This document shows positions 36,441-44,813 of a DNA stretch of 58,994 nt, piece by piece. A program made the position numbers and the translations under genes. Position 1 is the stretch's first letter. Each line of letters opens with the position of its first letter. Below the pieces are notes generated by a model. That model ran no database searches, had not been told where the DNA came from, and saw only the letters and a program-made list of their open reading frames with translations. This DNA is from an uncultured Campylobacter sp. (GTDB lineage Bacteria > Campylobacterota > Campylobacteria > Campylobacterales > Campylobacteraceae), in NCBI GenBank assembly GCA_937965895.1, contig CALCKS010000178.1, positions 1 to 58,994 of the forward strand. The letters run 5' to 3'.

Positions 36441-36475
36441 AGACAACATATGGACATATTGTGTATAATTAATAA
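36441..36475 (+). promoter_or_regulatory. Promoter of the second WYL gene
   Basis: An imperfect inverted repeat ACAACATATGGACATATTGT (36444-36463) is followed by TATAAT at 36464-36469. It shares the core CATATTGTGT with DNA in front of csx20 near 40703-40713 (opposite strand), so this regulator may bind both (inference). Confidence 0.4.
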
Positions 36476-36503
36476 AAAACTTTAGAGTATAAAGGATAAA
36501 GCG

Positions 36504-37463
36504 ATGGATGCTCAGACCAGGATACTGTGGCTACTTAAAAAACTAAATCGCGGCGAAATAATCGATACCGCACAAGATGAGCTGTGGGTAAATGAAAAGG
36601 ACGAGACGCCAAGACTAAACTATAAAACCATAAGACGAGACTTTGACACGATAAAAAGTGTGTTTAGCGAGATGGATATAAAGAGAACAGATCCTGGCTG
36701 CTACCAGGCCATCAATACAAATTTACTCGATGATCTGCTAGATGAGAGAAAGAGAAGTGTCCTAAAGATAATCTACACGATGCTTGCCAAAAACTCTCAA
36801 AAATTTAACGAAACCAGCAAGAAAACGGCCGTATCTCAAACCATAAATGAATCATTGGGCGTTTATGACTTTATCACAAGCCCGATCGAGACAGAACTAG
36901 ACAAAAGCGTCATAAAAACACTAGAAGATGCGATACGCTATAGAAAAAAGCTCGCAATTGAGTATACGCCTACGAGCAGATCCAATAGCAAAAAATTTAA
37001 AGAGGTGAAGCCATATAAAATTTTGCTAATCAATGAAAATTTATATCTGGCAAATAGCAACAACGAGTATGATTTTTCACTTTTTAGGATAGCTGGGATA
37101 GTAAATTTAGAGGTTATCAAAGGCGAAACGTTTAATCACGACTACAACATCGATGATTTTATAAAAAACATCCAGACGCCATTTGCTGTTTTTTCGCATG
37201 AGTGGAGAAGCTCGCTCATAGAAGTGCGGCTCGAGATCAGTCCACAAAAAGCATTTTTGTTTGAGAGAAAAAACTTTTTTCAGTCGCAAAAGATCATAGA
37301 GCGCAAGACAGACGGGGCGATCGTGGTTAGTTATCATTTTACGGATCTTAAAGAGATAGAGTTTTTTATAATGGAGTTTTTGGGATACGTTAAAATTTTA
37401 GCCCCAGTGGAGCTAAAACAAAAGATCATAAAAAAGATAGAAGAAGGTAAAAATTTGCTCTAG
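36504..37463 (+). CDS. WYL-domain transcription regulator
   Basis: A 319-residue protein. The N-terminal ~60 residues form a winged helix (MDAQTRILWLLKKLNRG start, TIRRDFDTIKSVFS). A WYL domain sits at ~140-205 (YKILLINENLYLANSNNEYDF in place of the consensus WYL triad), then a WCX-like end. Related in design to the 8605 protein but clearly diverged. It lies between the CRISPR array and DarTG/CARF genes, convergent with darG with no gap, and is a candidate local regulator of the accessory cluster. Confidence 0.82.
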   Translation: MDAQTRILWLLKKLNRGEIIDTAQDELWVNEKDETPRLNYKTIRRDFDTIKSVFSEMDIKRTDPGCYQAINTNLLDDLLDERKRSVLKIIYTMLAKNSQKFNETSKKTAVSQTINESLGVYDFITSPIETELDKSVIKTLEDAIRYRKKLAIEYTPTSRSNSKKFKEVKPYKILLINENLYLANSNNEYDFSLFRIAGIVNLEVIKGETFNHDYNIDDFIKNIQTPFAVFSHEWRSSLIEVRLEISPQKAFLFERKNFFQSQKIIERKTDGAIVVSYHFTDLKEIEFFIMEFLGYVKILAPVELKQKIIKKIEEGKNLL

Positions 37464-38147
37464 CTAAAATAGTTTTTTAGGCATGCTTTTGACTATCCTA
37501 AAACATGCCTCGAGCGACTTGTCGCCTATGCCAGGAGCTCTTAGCAAAGAGCTTAGCGAGTGATATAGCCCGCTATCTATCGCATCTTTGATAGCCTGAA
37601 ATCTTATATTTTTTACGCCTAGGATCTTGGCTTGTCTTTTTAGCTCATTGATATCAAAATTTAGCGCAAATTCATCATACAAATCATCACTTGCATTTTC
37701 ATCAAATTCCCAAATTTCGCACTCTATTTTTAGAGGCTCGAGAAATTCCATCATCAAATTTATAACTTCATCTTTATCAAGTCCGCCATTTGCAGCACCA
37801 AGAAGAGGAAATGCGACGCTGTCGATGTTTTTGCTAGCATATGTATTTACAAATTTTTCAAGACCGACTTTTATGTAGCTCATTTTTGACGGATCTTTCC
37901 AGTGCTTTTTGGTAGGGAAATTTAGCACCTGTCGTCCGTCATCAGCCTTGTATAACCATAGTTTACCTATCTCTATTTTATTTGGGTTGCCTTCACTGCA
38001 AAGCTCGACATATCGTGCAAACATCTCAGGATAGCGCAGCCTAAACTCATATGCTATACCAGCGCCCATAACGCCCACGCAGTTAATGGTATTTACGATA
38101 GTATCCGCTTTGGTGTTAAATATATTTCCACTTTTTAGTGTTACCAT
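37464..38147 (-). CDS. darG: DarG-type antitoxin, macrodomain
   Basis: A 227-residue protein. Residues 1-150 form a macrodomain of the DarG/TARG1 type (KSGNIFNTKADTIVNTINCV, GVMGAGIAYEF, FPTKKHWKDPS, PLLGAANGGLD), which removes ADP-ribose from DNA. The C-terminal ~70 residues are helical with APGIGDKSLEACFRIV, like a helix-hairpin-helix, and may hold the toxin. It lies 9 bp after darT and would be cotranslated. Shorter than the DarG forms with a large C-terminal domain. Confidence 0.88.
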   Translation of the reverse strand: MVTLKSGNIFNTKADTIVNTINCVGVMGAGIAYEFRLRYPEMFARYVELCSEGNPNKIEIGKLWLYKADDGRQVLNFPTKKHWKDPSKMSYIKVGLEKFVNTYASKNIDSVAFPLLGAANGGLDKDEVINLMMEFLEPLKIECEIWEFDENASDDLYDEFALNFDINELKRQAKILGVKNIRFQAIKDAIDSGLYHSLSSLLRAPGIGDKSLEACFRIVKSMPKKLF

Positions 38148-38156
38148 TTTTTATCC

Positions 38157-38777
38157 TTAGAAAAATTTACCTGGATCAACTATGATATTGATATTATACG
38201 TCTTAAGATCGCCAGCCAGCTGATCTTCGATAGCTTTTTTGCACACTTGATGTTTAACATATATAGAGCGTATATAGTGGCTATAAACTACATCATTGAT
38301 TAAAATTTCTGCCATCATTTTTTGTTTGATATCATCATATCTAATGCCATTGTTGCACCATCTTGAAGAAAAGACATCATTAAAATTTATAAAATTTTGA
38401 TTTTGCAAGTCAGGCAAATATTTACTAAATCTAGCGTTATTTACAGCTGCATTGCGATCTGAGATCAAAACACCCGTGCGATGATCTTTAATAACTCGAA
38501 CGTCAAGTCCTAAAATGACAACGCGAGCATTGTTTCTATTTTTATAAAGCATGGCATTGCGAGGGTTAAAATAAAAAGGGACATAGTCGTGGATTTTACG
38601 TCCATATATATGTTCAACTTTTTCGCGCCTATCATTTACTTCCCGGTTGCTAATATCTACCTTTTTGTAAGCATTATAATGATTTTGTAAACCATGCAAT
38701 AAAATATTTTTTAAATTATTGTAGTCTGTCATATGAAAAATTTCGCTCATGCCGTCTAAAAAAGCTTGGTTGCTCAT
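38157..38777 (-). CDS. darT: DarT-type DNA ADP-ribosyltransferase toxin
   Basis: A 206-residue toxin that attaches ADP-ribose to single-stranded DNA using NAD. Motifs: FHMTDYNNLKNIL (His15), VPFYFNPRNAMLY (~66-78) and the catalytic Glu157 in KMMAEILI. The start at 38777 has GGAGGTT; the upstream extension lacks support. It has its own island operator and -10 box. DarTG systems protect against phage by blocking viral DNA replication. Confidence 0.9.
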   Translation of the reverse strand: MSNQAFLDGMSEIFHMTDYNNLKNILLHGLQNHYNAYKKVDISNREVNDRREKVEHIYGRKIHDYVPFYFNPRNAMLYKNRNNARVVILGLDVRVIKDHRTGVLISDRNAAVNNARFSKYLPDLQNQNFINFNDVFSSRWCNNGIRYDDIKQKMMAEILINDVVYSHYIRSIYVKHQVCKKAIEDQLAGDLKTYNINIIVDPGKFF

Positions 38778-38819
38778 TATAACCTCCGTTATTTTTTCAG
38801 AGATTATAAGGGGCATTAT

Positions 38820-38834
38820 AGACACATAGTGTCT
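38820..38834 (-). promoter_or_regulatory. Island operator of darTG
   Basis: AGACACTATGTGTCT (minus strand) with six-base perfect arms, then 11 bp, then TATAAT, about 35 bp before the darT start. One of the clearest copies of the module. Confidence 0.75.
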
Positions 38835-38846
38835 AAAAATATTAAA

Positions 38847-40169
38847 TTATAGGCTTTCTTGTATATTTATAAAATTATGATATCTATCAAACAGCTTTTT
38901 TATCTCTTGTTTAATATGGCTAAATTCTTCTTCGCTTATATTGCCGTGTGCGAAGTCATTGCGTAGGTTATCTAATTGCCAGCGATATTTATCTAATTCA
39001 TGGCTAGAACCAAATTTGGTCGCAACAACTAATCTTATACTATCTATATCAGAATTTGTAAGATCAAGATACTTTAAATTATTCTTCGTCTTATTAAGAA
39101 ACTCCTCATTGGTCGTATTGTTACCAAATTTTAATGCCTGAACAAAAAAATTGCTAATTTTGTAATTCTTACGATCTTTACTTTTGGAGCTTTCATCTGA
39201 AATTTTTTGAAAAACATCAGGTATATTTTTCTCAAATACGCTAACTATATAGCTATTTACGCTCTCAAACAAGAGCACTAGCGACTGCAACAAATAACCC
39301 TTTTCAAACATATCTTTAGCTAATTTATATCTAAAAACATATGCGCTATCGCTCCAGTCGCATATTTTATTTAGCTTCTCTTTTAAATTCTTGGATCTTG
39401 ATATCAGCGCAATATCGTCTATCCTATTAAGTTCTTTGATCAACTCGCCATGCGAGCTTTTCAGCTTTGCGATATTTAGGCTTAGTATATTATGAGAAAA
39501 CGCATTTAAAGCATTTACCAGCGACTCAAATTTCTTTGTCTTTATGTGCTGAGCCAGGGTGTAGTTTTGCGAAAAGGCAGCGATCACAAAGGCGATATTA
39601 GCGATATCTAGGTATTGTCTTAAGTCTATTATCTCGTATAGCTTGGATTTTTCTATCTCTTTTGCAAATAAGATTTGATCTATTTGAGAGACATTTGAGA
39701 AATTTTGTATGAGTAGATCAACTAGCGCTAACAAAGGCAGATGTCTAAAACCATGCGTCACGTCAAAGACGATCTTGCCAACACCGCTTTTTACTAGGTC
39801 ATCTATCGCTCTTTCAAATATCTCAAACAAAGCCTCAAAATTTTTCTCATCTGTGATCTTGTAGCTATCATTAAAATTTATCTGAAAATTCGCATAGTGC
39901 GCCATTATAGCTTCGTTAAATTCTCTAGCTTCGGCAGTATATATAGGCACTATATTTTCTGCGCCAAATTTATCTGCTAGCAATGGCAAAGTGTTAAAAA
40001 ACTCTTGCGATTTATCGGCGCTTTCGCTAGTAAAATAATACCTAGCGCAACCTTTGGTTTTTATGTCCTCTTTTTTACCTTGTATGCCAAGGATCGTGAT
40101 GACGGCAGTTTTGTCGTTATTTTCTTTGGTTTGAGGCGAATTTGCTTTCTTTACTATATTAAGCGGCAT
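38847..40169 (-). CDS. CARF-HEPN effector, Csx1/TM1812-like
   Basis: A 440-residue CRISPR-linked effector. The N-terminal CARF domain (~20-190) carries VFDVTHGFRHLPLLAL (~128-143), a signature of the TM1812/Csx1 group that binds cyclic oligoadenylate. The C-terminal half is helical and ends in a HEPN active site LRNDFAHG (R-x4-H, ~405). Expected role: ring-shaped oligoadenylate made by Cas10 activates RNA cleavage. It sits between csx20 and darT on the same strand. Confidence 0.85.
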   Translation of the reverse strand: MPLNIVKKANSPQTKENNDKTAVITILGIQGKKEDIKTKGCARYYFTSESADKSQEFFNTLPLLADKFGAENIVPIYTAEAREFNEAIMAHYANFQINFNDSYKITDEKNFEALFEIFERAIDDLVKSGVGKIVFDVTHGFRHLPLLALVDLLIQNFSNVSQIDQILFAKEIEKSKLYEIIDLRQYLDIANIAFVIAAFSQNYTLAQHIKTKKFESLVNALNAFSHNILSLNIAKLKSSHGELIKELNRIDDIALISRSKNLKEKLNKICDWSDSAYVFRYKLAKDMFEKGYLLQSLVLLFESVNSYIVSVFEKNIPDVFQKISDESSKSKDRKNYKISNFFVQALKFGNNTTNEEFLNKTKNNLKYLDLTNSDIDSIRLVVATKFGSSHELDKYRWQLDNLRNDFAHGNISEEEFSHIKQEIKKLFDRYHNFINIQESL

Positions 40170-40271
40170 TGGATTCCTTTAAATTTAGCAACTTTACTGT
40201 ATTTGCAGTGATGTAAATTATCACTTTTTACAACTTGCGTTTTGCTTAATGAATTAACAATGGGCCTGTTT

Positions 40272-40646
40272 TTATAAGTACTCCCTAAATTTCTCGTGTT
40301 TAAATTCGCGCTTCGTCACCGATTTTCCATCTATTATGAGCTCTTGAACTACGCGCTTAGTAGTAGCATAGATAGTCTTTAGCCCGATATTTTTGGCAAA
40401 ATTTATCATATTATAAGTAGCGCCAAAATCCCCCTGCACCAACAAAACATCGCCGGCATTAGCCTCCAGCATCAACTCTTTTTTATATGCACTTAAGGCA
40501 CCTAGTATATTTTCGTCCGACGGATTAATGCTAGACCACGCATCATCTGTTATATTTACTATATCTTCTATACCAAACGTTTTTAAAGCCTGATCTTTTT
40601 GCTCTTCGGTTAAATTATGATTTATGAGTACAAACATTTTTTTCAT
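40272..40646 (-). CDS. csx20: Csx20-family protein, likely ring nuclease
   Basis: A 124-residue protein with start MFVLINHNLTEEQKDQALKT and GDVLLVQGDFGATYNMINFA, which I recognise as the Csx20 family, seen with type III CRISPR in epsilonproteobacteria. Csx20 has been grouped with ring nucleases that degrade cyclic oligoadenylate, so it would switch off the downstream CARF-HEPN effector. It is upstream of that gene with a 102-bp gap. Confidence 0.72.
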   Translation of the reverse strand: MKKMFVLINHNLTEEQKDQALKTFGIEDIVNITDDAWSSINPSDENILGALSAYKKELMLEANAGDVLLVQGDFGATYNMINFAKNIGLKTIYATTKRVVQELIIDGKSVTKREFKHEKFREYL

Positions 40647-40679
40647 TTTTATTTCTCCCTTTAAAATTCTATTTTATAA

Positions 40680-40802
40680 AATCAGTACAGGATACTATCC
40701 AATCCTTTGGACACAATATGACAAAAATAAAAGCAAAGTGGCTTTAGAGTTTTTAAATTATGTCCCAAATATGCTTTTAAAGCAAAAGAACTTATTTGTT
40801 TA
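40680..40802 (+). pseudogene. Possible C-terminal remnant
   Basis: Plus-strand frame without start reading STGYYPILWTQYDKNKSK... to a stop at 40802. Protein-like but unrecognised. It may be chance. Confidence 0.2.
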
Positions 40803-40861
40803 GATTGTGATATATTCAAACTTCCAAATAGTAGAATACTTGTTTAAAATTTACATTTTTA

Positions 40862-40876
40862 TGACAAATAATGTCC
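40862..40876 (+). promoter_or_regulatory. Island operator before small ORFs
   Basis: TGACAAATAATGTCC, then 11 bp, then TATAAT (40888-40893). One arm has T for R, but spacing and -10 box are exact. It supports transcription of the small ORFs that follow. Confidence 0.6.
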
Positions 40877-40920
40877 ATTTTATTGCATATAATTTTATAT
40901 ATTGACTAAAAGGATAAAAA

Positions 40921-41070
40921 TGAAGACAAAACCAAGAGATATGATCATATTAGCGTCGATTAAAAGAAATATTAATTTACAAGCAAGGGTCGTAAAATCT
41001 AAAAAAATATATACTAGAAAACAAAAACACCAAAAGGAGTATAATGTTGCTTGGTATCTCCAATATTGAT
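40921..41070 (+). CDS. Small basic protein, 49 aa
   Basis: ATG at 40921 with AAAGGAT ahead, and a good promoter module upstream. Sequence rich in Lys/Arg (ARVVKSKKIYTRKQKH), reminiscent of short ribosome- or RNA-binding peptides, but no family can be named. Overlaps the next ORF. Confidence 0.45.
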
Positions 41071-41204
41071 TTACCGACCCATATAGATCCACTTATCAAA
41101 AATACTGGAAAGTTTTTTATATCTTTTTCTAAAGATAAGTTAAACAAAGTTTTTAGTCGCGACTTCATCTTACTGCTTGTTAGACATAGGCTCAAGATAA
41201 GTTA
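41043..41204 (+). CDS. Small ORF, 54 aa
   Basis: A strong AAAAGGAG stands 5 bases before the ATG, within the end of the previous ORF, suggesting coupling. Sequence (LLGISNIDLPTHIDPLIKN) is mixed hydrophobic. It might be the truncated start of a longer gene, since the DNA after it (41205-41377) holds nothing intact. Confidence 0.4.
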
Positions 41205-41377
41205 AAAACTTTCAAAGGAGCTTTTCTAAGAGAGAGTGCAAGCACAAGGACTATGTCGCTACACTCGTTACTTTTAAAGAACATAGCTATCATCGTAACT
41301 TAATGCTCATTCTGTTTGCATTAAGTTCCGTTGAGCCTATATTTATCGCCCATTTTTTCCTTTATTAATATCTTAAC

Positions 41378-42289
41378 TTATACATTAGTCTCAAAGTATT
41401 CATTAATCCTTATACCCAATGTTATCTCTGATATATCATATAGTCTTTGTTTATATGAGCGTAGATTGGTAAGGCAAAGAAGTGAATAAAAAAGATAGCA
41501 GTGGCTCTCCTCGTTATCATTAGTGTCAATGTTGTAGTTTCTCATCCACTTGTTTTGAAAACCTGGGAGCGCCATTTCCTTACTCATGTTTATCGGTTCG
41601 CTGGTAATAGCTACTATACTGTTTAACTTAGGGTCTTCTTCGTTTGAACAAAAAACAACTTCATAACTCATATCGAACCCTTTTATTGTACCATCTTTCA
41701 ACTTCTGCTTTAATTCGTTTTCATACAAAATTGCTTCGTTTATTAATATTTTTTGAATGTCTTGCAGGGCTGAGTTTATCTTTAACATTTCAGCATGGTC
41801 TATACATATATAGTCATCTATACTGTTAAGTGGTTTTATATGAAGTATCTTCGGGATATAATATATATCAGTCTCCAATAAGGCATCTACCTTTCCAATA
41901 TTTAGTATATTTTCAAAAGAAAGATCACATTCATCATAAAGATAGTTATAAAACCTGGAGCGCCACTTGTTTTTCATTGCATGATCTTTGTGCTGAAATT
42001 TGTTTCTATTTTGTGCGCAAAGAAGGTCTACGACATCATCTCTCATAAGAATTTCTTTAGATATATAAAAATAGTCTCTATTGAATGCAGCTAGTTTTTC
42101 ATCGTCATATTTATATTTATAAAAAACATCTAATATAATATTATAATCACCTACCTTACTGCTGTTTTGGGGCGATCTTAGATTTCTTTCTGTTTTTACA
42201 ATAACATCAAAAATTCTCCTTTCTAACTCATGAAGCCGATTGTTTATGTCCATAAGCTTGACTCTTTCTTGTTTTGACAATTCACACAT
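41378..42289 (-). CDS. Unrecognised 303-residue protein
   Basis: Soluble, mostly helical at the start (INNRLHELERRIFDVIV), mixed later. AAGGAAG precedes the ATG. A perfect palindrome lies 25 bp upstream in its promoter region. Last gene on this strand of the second AAA+ region, after an AAA+ pseudogene. No motif recognised. Confidence 0.6.
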   Translation of the reverse strand: MCELSKQERVKLMDINNRLHELERRIFDVIVKTERNLRSPQNSSKVGDYNIILDVFYKYKYDDEKLAAFNRDYFYISKEILMRDDVVDLLCAQNRNKFQHKDHAMKNKWRSRFYNYLYDECDLSFENILNIGKVDALLETDIYYIPKILHIKPLNSIDDYICIDHAEMLKINSALQDIQKILINEAILYENELKQKLKDGTIKGFDMSYEVVFCSNEEDPKLNSIVAITSEPINMSKEMALPGFQNKWMRNYNIDTNDNEESHCYLFYSLLCLTNLRSYKQRLYDISEITLGIRINEYFETNV

Positions 42290-42313
42290 TTTTACTTCCT
42301 TATATCTTAATTT

Positions 42314-42332
42314 TTATCAGAATATCTGATAA
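42314..42332. promoter_or_regulatory. Palindrome before 41378-42289 gene
   Basis: TTATCAGA-ATA-TCTGATAA, 8-base perfect arms. Different from the island operators. It may be an operator, or a terminator of the upstream AAA+ remnant. Confidence 0.4.
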
Positions 42333-42341
42333 TAACAATCT

Positions 42342-43074
42342 CTAAAACCCTATCCTAGCACTTTTCTCTTCGTTTTTTAGTGCAACTTCCTGCTCTAATC
42401 TCTCATAAAAATCATCTCCATTTTTGATAGGTCTAAATTTAGCTTGTCTTCTCACGCTAGCAAAATCTCCCGGCGCTAATAAGCCTAAATTTGAAACCTT
42501 TTTGGCTGCGTTTTCATCAAATTTGACTTTTAACAAGGCACACTCTTTTTTAAATAAATTTAGCGCTTGATTTGGTAATAGATACCCAAACTCTAGCTTT
42601 AGGTCAAATATTCCAAAGCCAGCGCTACATTTTTCTGTTTAACCAATCTGTGCATTTATTAGATCGCTTGATTTTTCAGCACCAGTAGCTTGTTTGGTGC
42701 CTTTGCTGGTAGTTGCTCCGTATATGCAAACCCTAGCGATTTGGCTATCTTTTATGCTGCGAGTTAGCTTGTCAAGATAGGTGTTTGCGTTTATAAATTC
42801 TGTATTGCGGCTTTATGGCAGAGATATGCTTCTTGGTTCGCCTCTTTTACCATATCCTTGCGACTTTAGCGTGCCGTCTATCACCATCTCAAAGACCTTT
42901 TCTTAACTCTTTTAAGAAATTTTACATGCCGCCTATCGCTTTTATCCGCTCCTCGTCATATCCAAGTTCGGTTATGACTATATCGGCTATGTATTCGCCT
43001 ACTTTGTCAAACAGCCCACCATAAAGCACTGCACGTGGCAAATAAAATGTAGCAAGTCTGTCAAGGCACTTCAT
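42342..43074 (-). pseudogene. Decayed tandem AAA+ ATPase
   Basis: The 3' end (42342-42610) is over 90% identical by eye to the end of the intact ATPase at 50212. Further upstream the minus strand reads in pieces: LNKLTRSIKDS-like and ARVCIYG matching IKESKSARVCLYG, and GTLKSQGYGK matching NTLKAQGYGE. The start at 43074 has GGAG and an N-terminal helix (RLATFYLPRAVLYGGLFDKV), stopping after ~50 codons. Large internal deletions and stops. The promoter at 43116 is still intact. Confidence 0.65.
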
Positions 43075-43115
43075 CTCATCTCCTTTTTATTTTTTAAGAT
43101 GATACTTGGCTTTTT

Positions 43116-43131
43116 AGACTTTTGTATGTCT
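43116..43131 (-). promoter_or_regulatory. Island operator before AAA+ pseudogene
   Basis: Minus strand AGACATACAAAAGTCT, then 11 bp, then TATCAT, ~20 bp before the start at 43074. The module outlived the gene it served. Confidence 0.65.
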
Positions 43132-43206
43132 TATTTTTATAAAATTTGTTCTTAAATTTGAAATTTAGTGGCATAGAGCCACTAAATTTTGGGGTTAGTT
43201 TGGTTT

Positions 43207-44433
43207 TTATTGCAACTCTAATTTACATTCTTTAAGCGCGTTTAAAATTTCTTTTACTGTATTCGTAAAAGTTTCTGGTTTGAAGTCATTTTCTATTATT
43301 TTTTTGCAAATATCGGTATTGACATCATTATATAACTCATTATAAGCCAAAAAATATTCTGTTTGATTTTTTAATTGGTCTTTGCATGGATTTGTGTATT
43401 TTTTAGCATTTGTATTTTTATCTTCCTTCCTACGAAAACCAAGATATGGCATAGAGTAAATGGATTTTTGAAATTCGACTGTAAAATAAAATTTTTCCCA
43501 TATTTCATTATCTTTGGGATCTTTTTTAGTGATAATTATAGGTCTATAGTCTTGGCTTTCTTCAGTTTTAATCTCGTATATTTCACTATATTCTTTTAAA
43601 GCTTCTGCTACTTTTTTAAAAAAACTATATATTATCTTTTTTCTAACTTCTTGATAGTTATTTACTATCTCCGATACCGCAGCATAATTCTCTTTAAAAA
43701 TTTCTACCAAATTTGCGTTTGCCATTTTATCTATCCTTTTGTATCTATTATAAATCATCTCTATCACATCTTTGTATTGTGATAAAAATACATTTAAGTC
43801 AGTTAAATTTGACACCTCATTTTTGCACTTATCTATCCATTCTACAATTTCTTTGCAATAGCTAATGACTTTAAAATTTATAGTAGAGCCTTCTTTTACT
43901 AGCTTTGTTTTGCCTTGATCCGTCTTATAATCACCCAGGCTATATTCTTTTGGTAGATTACCATCTGGATGCAGATATAAAACATATATATCTTCATCTT
44001 TGGCACCTTCTATTTTAATAGTATCTATATATCTTGCTATCTGCGCAGCTTGGTCTTTTGCATATACTTTATTTTCTAGGATAATATGCTTTTTGCCATC
44101 GCTTATATAGATATCTATATGTTTAAACTCTTTAAAAACGGCGGATTGGCTCGTATCTATACCAAAGTCACCTATGCCGCACGTCTCTAAAAATATCTTT
44201 AAAAATAGATTACCCTTGTAGTGATCGCCGTTTGGATCAAGCAGTGAAGCTATAAAATTTGAGTGCAAATTTACTTCATCACTAAATTTATAAAACAAAG
44301 TAAAGATATTATAGTCGTGCTTGCCCATAGCTCTTTGCCTATCTGCCTCAGTCTTTGCTACCATGTAGCCTTTGCTCATATCCGTAAAAAGCTTTTTAAA
44401 GTCTTTTTCTTTTTCTTGCGGTTTTACATCCAT
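43207..44433 (-). CDS. PD-(D/E)XK nuclease-family protein
   Basis: A 408-residue protein. The first ~150 residues match the PDDEXK_4-type family: NLHSNFIASLLDPNGDHYKG (~37), HIDIYISDGKKHIILENKVY with Asp, Glu and Lys of the active site (~100-118), then DQAAQIARYI. The rest is helical. Such proteins are common lone defence nucleases. GGAG precedes the ATG; last intact gene of the second AAA+ operon, 40 bp after the FtsZ-C-like gene. Confidence 0.78.
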   Translation of the reverse strand: MDVKPQEKEKDFKKLFTDMSKGYMVAKTEADRQRAMGKHDYNIFTLFYKFSDEVNLHSNFIASLLDPNGDHYKGNLFLKIFLETCGIGDFGIDTSQSAVFKEFKHIDIYISDGKKHIILENKVYAKDQAAQIARYIDTIKIEGAKDEDIYVLYLHPDGNLPKEYSLGDYKTDQGKTKLVKEGSTINFKVISYCKEIVEWIDKCKNEVSNLTDLNVFLSQYKDVIEMIYNRYKRIDKMANANLVEIFKENYAAVSEIVNNYQEVRKKIIYSFFKKVAEALKEYSEIYEIKTEESQDYRPIIITKKDPKDNEIWEKFYFTVEFQKSIYSMPYLGFRRKEDKNTNAKKYTNPCKDQLKNQTEYFLAYNELYNDVNTDICKKIIENDFKPETFTNTVKEILNALKECKLELQ

Positions 44434-44474
44434 CCTCTCTCCTTTTAAAATTTGGTATCTATATCGTCTATTTT

Positions 44475-44801
44475 TTAGTATTTTATAGTTGCTTTTATAT
44501 CAATGATCCGCTCATCAACATAGTCTAGATCATCGGTGATGAGCGCATTAAATTTACACTTCTCGCAAAGCGTATCTCTTATCTGCTCCAAGCAAAGCTT
44601 GATCACGGCATCAAGCGGCATATCTTTAGAAATTTTTAATTTTACCTCAATGCCATTTGCGTTTTCAAGTAACGCCAAGAGCTTATCGGATATACTTTGA
44701 CTAAGCGTATATATATCCTGTTTTGCCTTAAATGTAGCTATATTATTTGACTCGCCACTATCATTTTTATACCAAGTTTGAAATATGCTTACATGATCCA
44801 T
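44475..44801 (-). CDS. Small FtsZ-C-like protein
   Basis: A 108-residue protein, GGAG before ATG. The C-terminal two thirds follow the FtsZ C-terminal pattern: GIEVKLKISKDMPLDAVIKL (strand, loop, helix), a second helix, FNALITDDLD, then IIDIKATIKY as the last strand. Weaker than the 12857 protein but with the same MPL-x-V turn. It lies 12 bp after the SIR2 gene. The reading is by eye. Confidence 0.5.
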   Translation of the reverse strand: MDHVSIFQTWYKNDSGESNNIATFKAKQDIYTLSQSISDKLLALLENANGIEVKLKISKDMPLDAVIKLCLEQIRDTLCEKCKFNALITDDLDYVDERIIDIKATIKY

Positions 44802-44813
44802 TTTATCTCCTTG

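Noticed and set aside
36269..36457. 62-codon minus-strand ORF near the second WYL gene
   Set aside because: No ribosome site, low-complexity sequence, and it covers the WYL promoter.
39000..40169. Naming the CARF-HEPN protein csm6
   Set aside because: The DVTHGFRH motif and single HEPN fit the Csx1/TM1812 group better; exact subtype needs a profile search.
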